This document shows, piece after piece, positions 47,337 through 58,762 of a DNA stretch of 64,000 bases. The translations under genes were made by a program, and so were the position numbers. Each line of letters starts with the position of its first letter. Position 1 is the stretch's first letter. The stretch is from Adineta vaga (Eukaryota > Rotifera): NCBI GenBank assembly GCA_021613535.1, contig CP075495.1, forward strand, positions 8,928,001 to 8,992,000, read 5' to 3'. The notes under the pieces are model-generated. The model made no database searches and had not been told where the DNA came from. It was given only the letters and a program-made list of their open reading frames with translations.

Positions 47337-49633
47337 ATGACGAAATGGGATCCATTACACGAACGATATTTTTATTATCTTGGTAGTTTATCGTTTGATA
47401 AAGCAAAAGAACTTTTAGTATGTTTATAATTGACATATTCTGATTCATTAAATTCAATTGAATTATTTAGGATAAAGATGGTCATCGAATGAACGATGAT
47501 TTTCTTCCACATTTCCATATGTTAATACAACTCGAACGGAGTTATCATAATTTCGGGTTTGTTGTTGGACCAAAAGGAAATTTGAGTAATATTCGAAAAG
47601 ATGTTAGTAGTTTTACACTCATTTATATTAGATAGAAACGTTTTGTATTTTATTTTCAATAGAAATCTTTATGTCAGTGCTATTCCGATCTTCACATGTC
47701 TTTAATTGAAGAACAAGTAACATTTCCAAGAGAAACACATGCACTTTCTCTGATCTATTTTTTCTTCTAGGCAAATAATAAATCGAATATTCCATCGCAA
47801 ACATCCGTTGATGAAGCAAAAGAACTCAGTTATATTCAAAAATTAACAGCTGGTTTAATTACATTCCTTAGTGTTCGAACAAGTCTAATGAAATTGTATA
47901 AGATATATATTTTAATTTTCTCTGAATCCGAATCTTTTCTTTTCTTATCAGATACGAACAAATTTCTACTGCCGTCAAACGGAGTGAACATAACGTTCGT
48001 CTAGAAAATTATCTTGATGAAACTCTAACTATTTCGCAACTAGACATGTCTTCATTAAATATTCCAGTTCTTCAGTCTCTTCGTCGATTATTGAAGTAAA
48101 AACAATGAATTTATGAAAAAATATAAATGAATTTTGCTAGGCATGAAATCGATTGTTTATTATTATTAATTCAATCTTATGTTTTTATATGTGAATATCA
48201 ATACATGGATGGTATATCAACATTACATCATATGCATTGTGTATTGAAAGAATGGAATGATAATATTGAAAATCAACAAAATACAAATCATCGTTTTACA
48301 TTGTCAAGTACAAGTCCATTGAGTTTTTTCAAAACAACGACTAAACCAGCACTCTATACATTTTATTTTAAATTTCATGAATTATTAGTCGCCAAAGTAA
48401 AAATCTATTTCTTATTGATTAAAACAAAATCAATTTCGTTTTAGTTTACACTTTATTTCACGGATATTCTATTAGAATATGGTGGACCAGAAGCGAAAAC
48501 ACCGATAAGTAAAACAAATTCGGAAATTTCTGCGCGTATTGCACATTTTTATCGACGTTCGAATGTTGAATGGATAACATTAATTTTAAATACGAAAAAA
48601 GAACCAAGTTCTTCAAATCAATTAAAAACAGATAATACAACAACGAGTGAAAATGATAATTCTTATCAGATTATCTTTGGTTATCCTTCGAAATTGAATG
48701 CAGTTCGTAAAATTGCGTTGTTTAATTTCAAATAAATGTTTTCATCTTGTGTCTAGACAGACGATATTGCTCAACAAATTCTTAAAAAAGTTGCGATCAA
48801 TGTTGAAACACTTGTCAGTGGAGAAAAAATGTTTTATCATGGTGATGCGGTATGTACTCATCTGTTTTTTCTCAACTAAATCAAATATATCCGGTATCTG
48901 AGTATTCATTTCCTGTTCCTGACTTAAACGAGTAGATAATTTCTGCCATAAATAAATATGTCAGGTTTTCTTTAAAAAACATCTGTAAGAATAGTTTACT
49001 AAATTGACAACTATTTTCTGGACATGACATATTGTTAAAAGATTGCAATCAATCTTCCTGTTGACGTATAGTACAAAACGATTTTTTATGCATATATTTG
49101 TAGTCAACTTTCATTGTATACCAAACTCGTTCAAACGTTCGTTCAAACGAACTTTTTTTTTGTATATCATTATGACACAACTAGTCGAGTGAATAGAGGT
49201 TAATTGATATAAAAAGAACGAAAAAGAAATAAATTTTCGTACAGGTTAATTCACCCTCAAAACTTCATTTGAATCTGCATAATCGACAATCAAATCTAAT
49301 TGCTTATATATATTTTTTATCTATCTCTATCGATCTTCGTATGAATAAGCGTCCTTGAAATCGTCGAAGACGAAAAAGAAAAACAATCGATTGATATCAA
49401 ATTGATAATAGTCATTGAGAGGAAAAAATAGACTAGTTAATTTTTTATATCTGTTCTAGAATCAATTGAAAACATATTTCCTACAAAATATTGATCCACG
49501 AATAACTCTTGCATTTGTTTTTGCATCTCATCGTCAAGAACGTGATACAACGATAACAACTTTTCTTAATGAATTACTCGGTATATTACGTGGTATACGT
49601 CAATTGATTTATTTCAAAAATGCGGCGAAATAA
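47337..49633 (+). CDS. KICS2: KICS2 (C12orf66), KICSTOR complex subunit
   Basis: ATG at 47337 reads MTKWDPLHERYFYYLGSLSF and DKAKELL. Further family stretches are LERSYHNFGFVVGP, SIRRLL-type helices, AKFTLYFTDILLEYGG, IAHFYRRSNVEWITLIL and ITLAFVFASHRQERDTTITT before FLNELLG. The end reads YFKNAAK and TAA at 49631-49633. Alignment with human KICS2 (FFSHLGIFSYDKAKD at the start, AKFSFYFHEAL, KKSERDSHFISFLNEV) is clear. KICSTOR anchors GATOR1 on lysosomes so that amino-acid or glucose starvation switches off mTORC1. A 609-nt intron (48851-49459) precedes the last exon; the others are about 50 nt. It is convergent with the nuclear receptor gene, 133 nt apart. Confidence 0.88.
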
Positions 49634-49766
49634 ATGAAACTAGTTGATTTGTAAATTGTTTTTTTCTCTTACTTTATTTTATACCTACAATTTGCACATA
49701 TACACATACACAGAAGAGATGCAAGAATTGAGCAAAGCAACAAAAAAGAAAAACGAAACAATAAGA

Positions 49767-51496
49767 TTAATTAGGAATGAGAAGAAAAGGCAGATAGAAT
49801 TGATTTTTTTGCATGAGTAAATCAGTTAAATGATTTATTTGTTCACGAATATGTAAAAGTCCATTGTAACGATGTGGTTGACTACCGGCAAATGTTTCAT
49901 TCTCATATTGTTGTAAATGTTTCTGATAGATTTGTTCAAATTCAATTAAATCATTCTGATCCATCATTTGATTTGTTTGATCTAAAATAATAAAACAATA
50001 TGATTAATAGAAATATCAAAACAACTTCTTGTTTCTTACCATATTGCATAACAAGTAAAATAGATAGTAATGAAAATTCTGTATGTGTTAATTGCAAAGT
50101 AATCAATTGCATTAAAAACTTGAAGAATTCTTCTAGAATTCCATGTGAATGTGATGAGTAATAATTCGTTTGTTGATATTCAATTAAACGTTGTAAACAT
50201 GTGTGATATGAAACCAAAGTTCCATGACTATATTTTGTAGTTAAAAAATAACAAATGATTAAAAGAATATATCTTGACCAGTAATGATTTAATATATAAT
50301 GATTTAAATTCTTATCTAATAGAGAATAGAATGGTAATGCACGATACCATGTTATAAATGAATCGATTAATAAATGTGATGTTTTTTTAATCATATCATC
50401 TGTCAATGGTACTTCACAATGAAGAAGAGGTTTTAAATGATCAAATAATGTATCAAATGTTGATAATTGAGTGAAATAATGTGAATGATTCGTATTAGAT
50501 TTAATTGATAATGATTGATTTAGTTTATTTTCAATATTTGCTTTAAGTTCAACATCAGACAAAATTATTTGTTGATATTTCAAGATTTTTGAAGATAAAA
50601 TACTTTGTTCAGGTTGATGTTCACGATGTGTTGTTTCTTTATGATACTGAAAATAAATTCTTTTTTTATTCTTTTGTTTTTATATTCATCATTAAACTTT
50701 ACTTTATATAATTGAGCAACATTCGCAGGAGTTCGTCCACCAGGTGCTCGATCAAAACGAACAGCTGCAATAACCATACCTTTTGCTAAACATTTTGTAA
50801 AACGACAATATTGACAACGATTTCGTTGTGATTTGTCAATTATACATGAACCATTTCCAATACAACGATATTTTTTCTTATTTTGAACTGTTCGTTTAAA
50901 AAATCCTATACGAAGACAAGAATGAATCATCTCGTGTTTTTGAAAAACAATTTTTCTAAATAAATTACATACCTTTACAACCTTCACATGTGGCCAAACC
51001 ATAATGAATACCTGTAGCACGGTCATGGCAAACACCACATTGCATATATGGTCGTTTTTGATCACGCACTAATGACCTTTGATGATCCAAAGAATAATAA
51101 TCTTGTTCATTCTGAAAAGAATTCTTTCTAGTTTAGTTAAAGTTTAATATAATTACTTACTTGTTGTTGATTTTGATTCAATGATTGGACAATTTCGTTT
51201 TCTTTTCTTTGAAGTTCATCAATATCTGGTGTTAACAAAGTTTGTTGACGCTTTTGATGCATCCATTTTGGTGCATGTGAATGATAATAGTTTTCAAAAT
51301 GCGGATCAACATCAAGTTCAGGCGTTGTTGATTCTGATGTCCAGTCATCGGAATTTGCAAGATCCATTTGATCATCATTTTCTTGTATAGATTGAGTTGT
51401 TCGATGATGTTTAAGTTTGAATTTTTTGAATAAATCATCTTCACAATTTGGTGATGTTGTCGATGAAACAGGTGATGATGATCGCGACGACGACAT
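49767..51496 (-). CDS. Nuclear receptor, probably NR6A1/HR4 type
   Basis: ATG at 51496 begins a Ser-rich N-terminal region ([20 protein letters not shown]). The DNA-binding domain has both C4 zinc fingers: [20 protein letters not shown], then [17 protein letters not shown], and [16 protein letters not shown]. The P-box is CEGCKG. The extension [20 protein letters not shown] resembles the HR4/NR6A group (PGGRN, LYK), though features are shared with NR5. The ligand-binding region is divergent and ends [10 protein letters not shown] without a clear AF-2 core Glu. It is therefore perhaps a ligand-independent repressor, as GCNF is. Subfamily assignment is moderate. An acceptor-like TTTTTTTAG lies upstream of the ATG on the minus strand. 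Confidence 0.82.
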
Positions 51497-53756
51497 AACC
51501 TTGATAGTTCTGGTTTTCTCTAAAAAAATATTTTTAATATGAAGATAATCGTTTGAAAATGTATAGGTATATGTATATATGTAGGAAAGAAAATTAATAA
51601 TATAGTTAGAATAGAGAGTGAATCAAATCGTGGGCAGTTTGATGCAAATCAGTTACATTCACTCACAAGGTCAACTAGTTATAGATAAACAAGTACCGTT
51701 TTCGTATGCTGATAAATGTAGTAACAATGTATTAAAAGGTAGCATACGTTTAGGTTTTGTCTGTTCTGTGTCTGGCAAGAATGACAGGCAGGTAGCTATA
51801 TATATATATGTTGTGGTACGCTCATTGCTTTTTCTTTCCATTTGGAAAGACGTTAGGTTATTTTATTTCAGAGGTCGAGAAAAACTAGATAAAAATATGT
51901 CATGAAGAAAGAAAGAAAAAAAATATATATTACACGTGCATTCATTAGACATTATTTTTTTGTCGCATGAGACGCCTGAAAAAGATTCTCATTACTTATA
52001 TGAGTACATTTTAATAAGGAGCAGAGCAATCTTGTTGAAAAAAAACATAAGGTTTAAAGAAAGGAACTCTAAACATTTGAAAAGCTATTAGGTAATAGGG
52101 AAGAAAAACATTCGTCAAGTGAAAGAAAAACAACTATCATTGTGTAAACGTTTGTGTCACTCGGGGTGATTATTGACATTGATATACCACCGCTTCACAG
52201 GATATAAAAGATTATAAATAATTTTATTAAACAAAATCTACTTTGCTACTATAATTAAGTCATTTCTTTCAAACTAAATGTATCTACTTGGAAAATATAT
52301 TGAGAAATATGGAATGCTATCGGCAACAAATAAAATTATTTTCTTCGGTACATATAATATGTCATACTACCATGCTCCGCTGTTTTTTTTTTCATTAAAA
52401 TGATGTTTTCAGTCGAGTATCATCATTACTAATATGAATTCTCGTATAGCATAACTTAGCAATGCCAAAGCTTTTCTTTACAAGAATCTCACTCAAGAAT
52501 AATATGTAAAAAAAAGCATCACGCTCTTATTCTCTTTCTCGTTGATATTCTTCGATGACAATCGAAAAAACATTACTAAGAATAGAAATAGAGTTCTGTC
52601 GACTTATATCGCAAGAGTACAAGACTTATTTTACTTATATTGATGAACAACAATGATGACATCTATGATCGTCTTTCAAGAACAAGAAAGGTCACTATGA
52701 CTGTGACCGATTAGAAAGAAGTTTGAATTTTGATTCTATTGTATAACACTTTTTCAGAGCATAAATACAGAAAAGAGTTTCAATTGAATCACCGATATGT
52801 TTTTAAAGTGTATGACTGAGAATCTTCATAAATGACATTAGTTTCGACGATAACAACTATACTCGAGGATCCATGATGTTCTTAGAATAAGAATATCATT
52901 TTCTTATATGTTATTTCTAATTTCAATATATCTTCAAATTGCTCTAGGAGTATCCGTGTATGTTCTCATCTGAATTAAAATCTAACATACGGAACAATAT
53001 TAGAAATAGTATAGTTTGATACAACAAACAATAATGAAAATTATTTATAAGGAATTTTTGAACAAATAATTCAGCATCTGTTTGAATGCGCCATTGCATT
53101 GTATATTAATCCAATGGTATTTATGCTAAATATAATTTGACAAGTTAATCATCGTAAATCTGAAACGTGAAAATATTTAATCTGATTTCAAAGTGTTAAA
53201 AAAGGTCAATATGAACGTGAAAAACAATCAATAGGAGTGTTTCGACTTTATCGGAACATCAAATGCTTTACAAAACTTGATCATGATTTTTGAATTTATT
53301 GAAGCATAGAATATCATCGGTACTTAATCGTTCATCATACATCTTTGTGATAATTTGAAAGAATACGTATGACATCTAAACCAACGAATGTACTCTTTAA
53401 TAGCATCGAAGATTTATCTTACGCATTATTGAAGTTGAATCTTGAAACAAAGTGTTAGAATGGCATTCATGTCAATATGAGCAAGATATCTAATGAAAGC
53501 TATATGAAATATACTTCCTATTCAACAACAACAACAGACTCCTACAAAATGAATTATACTTCGTCTAACTGATTATATTCGTTGGAGTAGAAGAATATTT
53601 ATAATAAACTTTCATTTTTCCATAAAATTGATATTTACTAATTTTTATATGTTTTTATTTATTAAAATTGTTAGAAGGCAGAAAGGTGATAAGGGATATT
53701 TATTTTAGTTCATAGATTTTGATTAATAAAAATACAAAACAAGCACGAAAACAGAT
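51497..53756. other. Intergenic region nuclear receptor-RIBC2
   Basis: There are 2.26 kb with no supported gene. An open frame at 51618-51905 (+) has no recognisable character. The rest has stops in all frames and no repeat or RNA that I recognise. It includes the upstream region of the receptor gene (right of 51496) and the 3' flank of RIBC2. Confidence 0.55.
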
Positions 53757-56495
53757 TCATCTTGATGAAGTATTAAATTGAGTAAAATAAGCAGCTGTTG
53801 GTTGATTTGTATAAACAACTCGATCAAGATATGCTTTTAAATTCTGTTGTTCATTGGATAAACGTTGGTTATCGTAATAAAGTTCGTGTTGATTTGTACG
53901 CCGTTCACGTTCAAGTTGTTTTTCAGCAATCATTCCAGCTTTAGCTTCAGCTATACGTCGTTGATCCCATTCCTGATCACGTTGTCGTTCTTCTTCATCA
54001 CGACGCTAAAACAGAGAGAACCTTTATGAATTGAAATTCATTGAGGAAAAATCAAATCTTTACTTTTTTCTCTTCAAGTTGTCTTTGTTGTTCTTCACGT
54101 ACACGACGTAATTGATCTTCATTCATACCTTTCCATCGATCTGGAACAACACGATGTGGTCCAAATTGACTGATAGCTTGATCAGGATTTTCCGATAATA
54201 AATCACTTGTAACCATATTCGTCATTTCTGCATAGTTATCATAATCTTCTTGACGTTTTTTCAGTGCTCGGCGTTCTTGACTTTCTCGAAACTAAGAAAG
54301 AACGAAAACAAACAAAAGTTTTTTCTTCTATATCAAATAGTAATTATCATTAGTTTATCTTTTGACAAAATAGAAATTATCATTACGTTTTCTTTCTCTT
54401 CCGTTTTCTTTCAGTATTCATCATTATTTGCAAGTATTAGAACATTCGTGACATTAATGAAAGGTTTTTTAATCAATGTCTGACAGTAAATAACAAAGAT
54501 TTAACGCCCAAACTATATTTCCTCGTAAATATTAAACGTCTGCTTTGTTTTGTTAGATCGTATGATGAAGAATAGGTAAGCTTTCTATTCGAAATCGAGA
54601 TTAGAAACATGAATCGAACCGATTTTGTGTTATTTTTTTTGAAAATCATCTATTTTGCTTTTCATAAAATAGATCGTGAAGCAAGTTTGATTAGTCTTAA
54701 GGATAGAACTAATAACATAGTGTTCGTTAGGTACAATAGAACGGTTTTCTATCATGATGAAAATCTAAGAAATTATTGTTCACTAGTGAACAGATTTGTT
54801 ATAGTTTCTTTTAACTTTTCGAATAGATTTTCTCGAATTTATACTCTAAAATACAAGCTACTTCAAGTCGATTGCAATCATAGAAATCAATGTGTGTCCT
54901 CTCTAGTGTACTTGAATTCGATCTCAATAGTACAATCAAATGTTTAGAAAGAAAATTGACTCTAATCAGTTATTATTGATTTCTCGTTAGCTGAATGTTA
55001 GTTTTAATCATGTGTATTTTGAAAAGAAAATTCAATCTCTCACCTAAATCATTTTATTAAGACTATGCAATGTAATAGTTAATTACTTAATGTCAATCTG
55101 TCTACTATTGTGATAATAAAAAAATAGAATATGTTTTTGGTTAGTAATCCTTATTTATTGTATTCATAGAAATAACTAGAATGAAAAATAGCTGTCACTG
55201 AGTGCTACATATGTTACTATCTATTAGTTTATCGAAAATATCCCCTCGAGATAGTGAACATAAGTATGACATTGAATGCTCTCGTATTATCTGGAAGTAA
55301 ATAAATAGTATGACTATTTTCAAAAAATCTCTTATGGTATAGCCTTGTTACATATTATTTCGATTTTTTTCTATGATTACGGACGAATAAAAATGAACTG
55401 GGTAAGTTTTGATGATAATTAATACGTTCCTTTTCCGTTGTAATTCTCCTGTAGTGGAACTAATTATTAGTTTGATTTTGTACGTTTTAAGAAGGTTACA
55501 TTAGTCTTAATTACAGAAGTTATCGTGCTAGACTTTGTTGTTTTCTAAATGAATAGGTACGATAGACCTTAAGTTTAGTTATTTAAAGTAAAATACGTAG
55601 GTTTTATGATCCTTATTAGTTTCCGGAACAAATCTTCTCTGTAACTTACTAATGCATCATTGTAATTTCGAATCGATTTATTAACATCTCTTCGACATTG
55701 TTCTTCCGCACGTTGAAGTTCAATAGCTCGTTGATCCAATTCAATTTGTTTAGCATGAAATAATTGATCAGCTGCATGTTGTTGTTGTTGGGCACGACGT
55801 TGATCTTCTTGTTGCATACGTGACCATTCGCGTAATTGTTCTTTTTGATATTGAGCACGTGCATTTGAATTAAGATCTTCACCTTGAAATTTTTGTAAAC
55901 TAGCTAAACCACAACGTGGATCATCATCGGAGACACGTGCTGGAACATCTTTTTTCAAAAAATCTGGATCATTTAAATCCCATTCACCTACAAGAGAAAA
56001 ATGACTTTTCTTTTCTTAAGTTTTTATTTTCTAGAATTTCTTACGTTGAGCATTTGGTTGTTGATGTAAAGCACGAAATTCATTTAATGCTCGATTATTT
56101 TCTCTTTCATCATTTTCTTGACGACGTTGAAGTAATTGAGCAATTGAATCATTTCGAATTGCATCTTTAGCTAGAAGGATGAAATAAAAGAGATAGGTTT
56201 TTTTCCCCTCACCAATCAATTCATTAAAGATCAGTATTACCAAAAGCAGATGCTCGTTTGTGTTCTAATTCTTCCATCCATTGTCGATCTTGTATTTGTT
56301 GATCTAATGTATTTTTATCAATCTATACAAATCAATTTTAAATAAGAAAGATTCTTTTTTTTTCATGTTTCTTCTAACCCCAATCTGACGATATTTCGAA
56401 TTGAATATTCGTCCTTGACGTTCTTCTTCTGCACGACGACGTCGTTCAATCGCAGCTTTTTCTTTCAGATCGATGGGTAGATCGAGTTTATACAT
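53757..56495 (-). CDS. RIBC2: RIBC2 / RIB43A axonemal protein
   Basis: ATG at 56495 starts [20 protein letters not shown], matching the RIB43A start. Then come [55 protein letters not shown], long Arg/Glu/Gln-rich helices, [10 protein letters not shown]-like and [20 protein letters not shown], ending [10 protein letters not shown]. It totals about 378 aa, the usual size. RIB43A proteins are microtubule inner proteins of ciliary doublets. They bind along the A-tubule protofilament ribbon, so this gene belongs to motile cilia, which are prominent in rotifers. A 1358-nt intron (54292-55649) splits the middle; the others are about 50-60 nt. The ATG lies just two bases after a TTAG on the minus strand. 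Confidence 0.94.
54292..55649 (-). other. Unusually long intron of RIBC2
   Basis: This 1358-nt intron (donor gtaagt at its right end, acceptor ttag at its left) is over twenty times the typical size here. A 112-codon open frame on the plus strand (54609-54947) has no recognisable family. Nothing else is seen. Confidence 0.7.
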
Positions 56496-58762
56496 GTCTA
56501 ATTTCGATAAATGAATGAAAGAATGTTGTGTGTATTCAAATTTTTTTTCTTATGTTAAAAACATAACAAAATATGTCTACCATTGATGTTTCATATTACC
56601 ATGGTAATGAATAGAAAAGAAAAATGTGTGAATCAACGAAAGTCCTCGATTACTTTTTTTTCTCTTGAGCTGTTCAGCGACCTCTGCCATAAGTTGAAAA
56701 ATTGAATAATTTCATTCTTTTTTACAGAGCTTATCGATCGTATGTAAAAAAAAGATAATAAAATGAACGCCGTTTGTTCATTGTCTGTCATATGTGTAGG
56801 GAGATAATCGAATTTTATGCATGCTACAATGATCTAATGGAAAGTATCATAGTTCTACGAACATGAAATAATATAACCGCATCAAATATGATAAACAGTT
56901 TTCTATAGAGCTTGAACTATTGTCAGTATCATGTCGTAAGTGATGTTTATGAGAAATGAACAATGAATAAACGATTTCTGTTTTTTAGTCTAATAAATCT
57001 ATTCATGTAATGAAATGATTCATTTCCTTTTTGTTAATATGCAAGTTCAAGAGAATGAGATATTTTGAAGTAGTCGGAAGTATAATTTGCATATTTGGAT
57101 ATAATTTCTTTGTACTTTATAGAGAAAATCTCGTCCTGTGAGACAAAAGAAAAATAAAGTATGACTAAAATCTTCAGTCTTTTTGATTTAGACTGATCAA
57201 GATGAAAGTAAATGAAGACTATATACCCCTGATGAATAGGCATTTCCTTTTCTTTTGCTAAATACTATGAAAGAAATTTCTCATGAGCCTTGTGGGTGAT
57301 AAAGTATTATTGTTACAAATGAATTAATACTTCACTTTGGTGGCGTTTTGTTTAGTGCTTATAAATCAATAGACTATATTAATATGGATAAAGTACGTCT
57401 GATGTTTATAAGTGAAAATAACAAAATAGGTAAGAAGATTTGATTAAGTATATAGTTCAATGTCGGGCAACCAATTTGTACTGTATGTTCGTTTCTTATA
57501 ATCAAAATTCACATTTGTCACGATAGATTTTTGTTTCCTTTTATATTACATTAATTTCCAATATTTATACACTCTATTAGTTAGTGGATTTCTTTCTGTG
57601 AAAAGTTTGACATCTTTATACCAAGTCTTTCAATATATATATATATATTTCTTCGAGCGATGTATAAGCTATTCATGTCTTTATAAAGACATCTAAAAGA
57701 GAATTAATATAACATGTTGTTAATTATCTCATAAAGTTCGTTAAAGAATTATTATCTTTCATTCGGAAATTATTCATTCGTTTGATGTCCAAGGTCATTG
57801 AGATATTTCTGTTTACTTATAAGCAATTTATTAGAAAAGATAATAAGGAATGGAATTTTATCTCGTAAGCATTTGACGCTATTTCGATCAACCATTGATC
57901 GTAAATAACTAAAACGAACTTAACCCTTGTTAAATCGAACGTGTCTTTCTTTCTACGTGATATATTTGAAAGTATACAATAATTTCCACTTGAATAGAAT
58001 AGATGTTTAATAAGTTTGTAAAGTAAAGATATTTCGGACAAAAAGAAAGCATATCCGTAAGAGAATATGTTCGATACTTGAAGATCGATAGTTATTTGTT
58101 GTAACATCACATATTATTGATTCTGATTGATTGAAAATTGAACGCGAAAAAGAAAACAAAACTAACAAAGGAAATGAAAGTACTTGAATATGTCACAATA
58201 CACATTTCCGCACAATTGCTCTCTTTTTTTTTCTTCTTCGCATATATGAGAAAAATACAGAAAAGATTCCCTCTGAACAAACTATTTGTATCGATGTGAA
58301 CTTTACTGATTCTGAAGAAGAGGAAAGTGGCGACTCATTCTTCTTCTCTTGTTTTATTCCTTCTTTTCGAGTACGTTTACATAGTTTATGACGTTATTTT
58401 TCTCTGTGATCAATGATTCGATTGATAGTAAATATGAATCGATGTATTGATTATATGTTTCTTGTTGTTTTAGTATAAATAATATATAAAGATACTTTTT
58501 CTTTCTATTAACCATCATTGAAAATTCTTATCGAAACAACATAAACGATATATTTCTATTAGAAGAAAACGAATGTCATCTTTTTCTAAGTATTATTATG
58601 AATATTCGATAAGATTATTCGTTCAATTGATCAAAGATTGGAATAACAAAACATGTAACAACGTCTATAATAACGAATAACTCAATTAATCGGGTCTATC
58701 CCGTTTGAGTTGTTCTTCTTATCATTCTATACATTGATCATATTCTCCGCACATACAATAAC
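56496..58762. other. Divergent intergenic region RIBC2-nicotinic receptor
   Basis: There are 2.27 kb without a supported gene. A (TA)n run lies at 57632-57650. Short minus-strand open frames (57034-57243, 57817-58110) look random. It presumably holds both promoters. Confidence 0.55.

Noticed and set aside
51618-51905. 95-codon plus-strand frame
   Set aside because: Contains TA-repeat-encoded Ile/Tyr/Val and no family signal; lies in the upstream region of the nuclear receptor gene.
54609-54947. 112-codon frame inside the RIBC2 intron
   Set aside because: No recognisable domain and no splice partners; could only be supported by transcript data.
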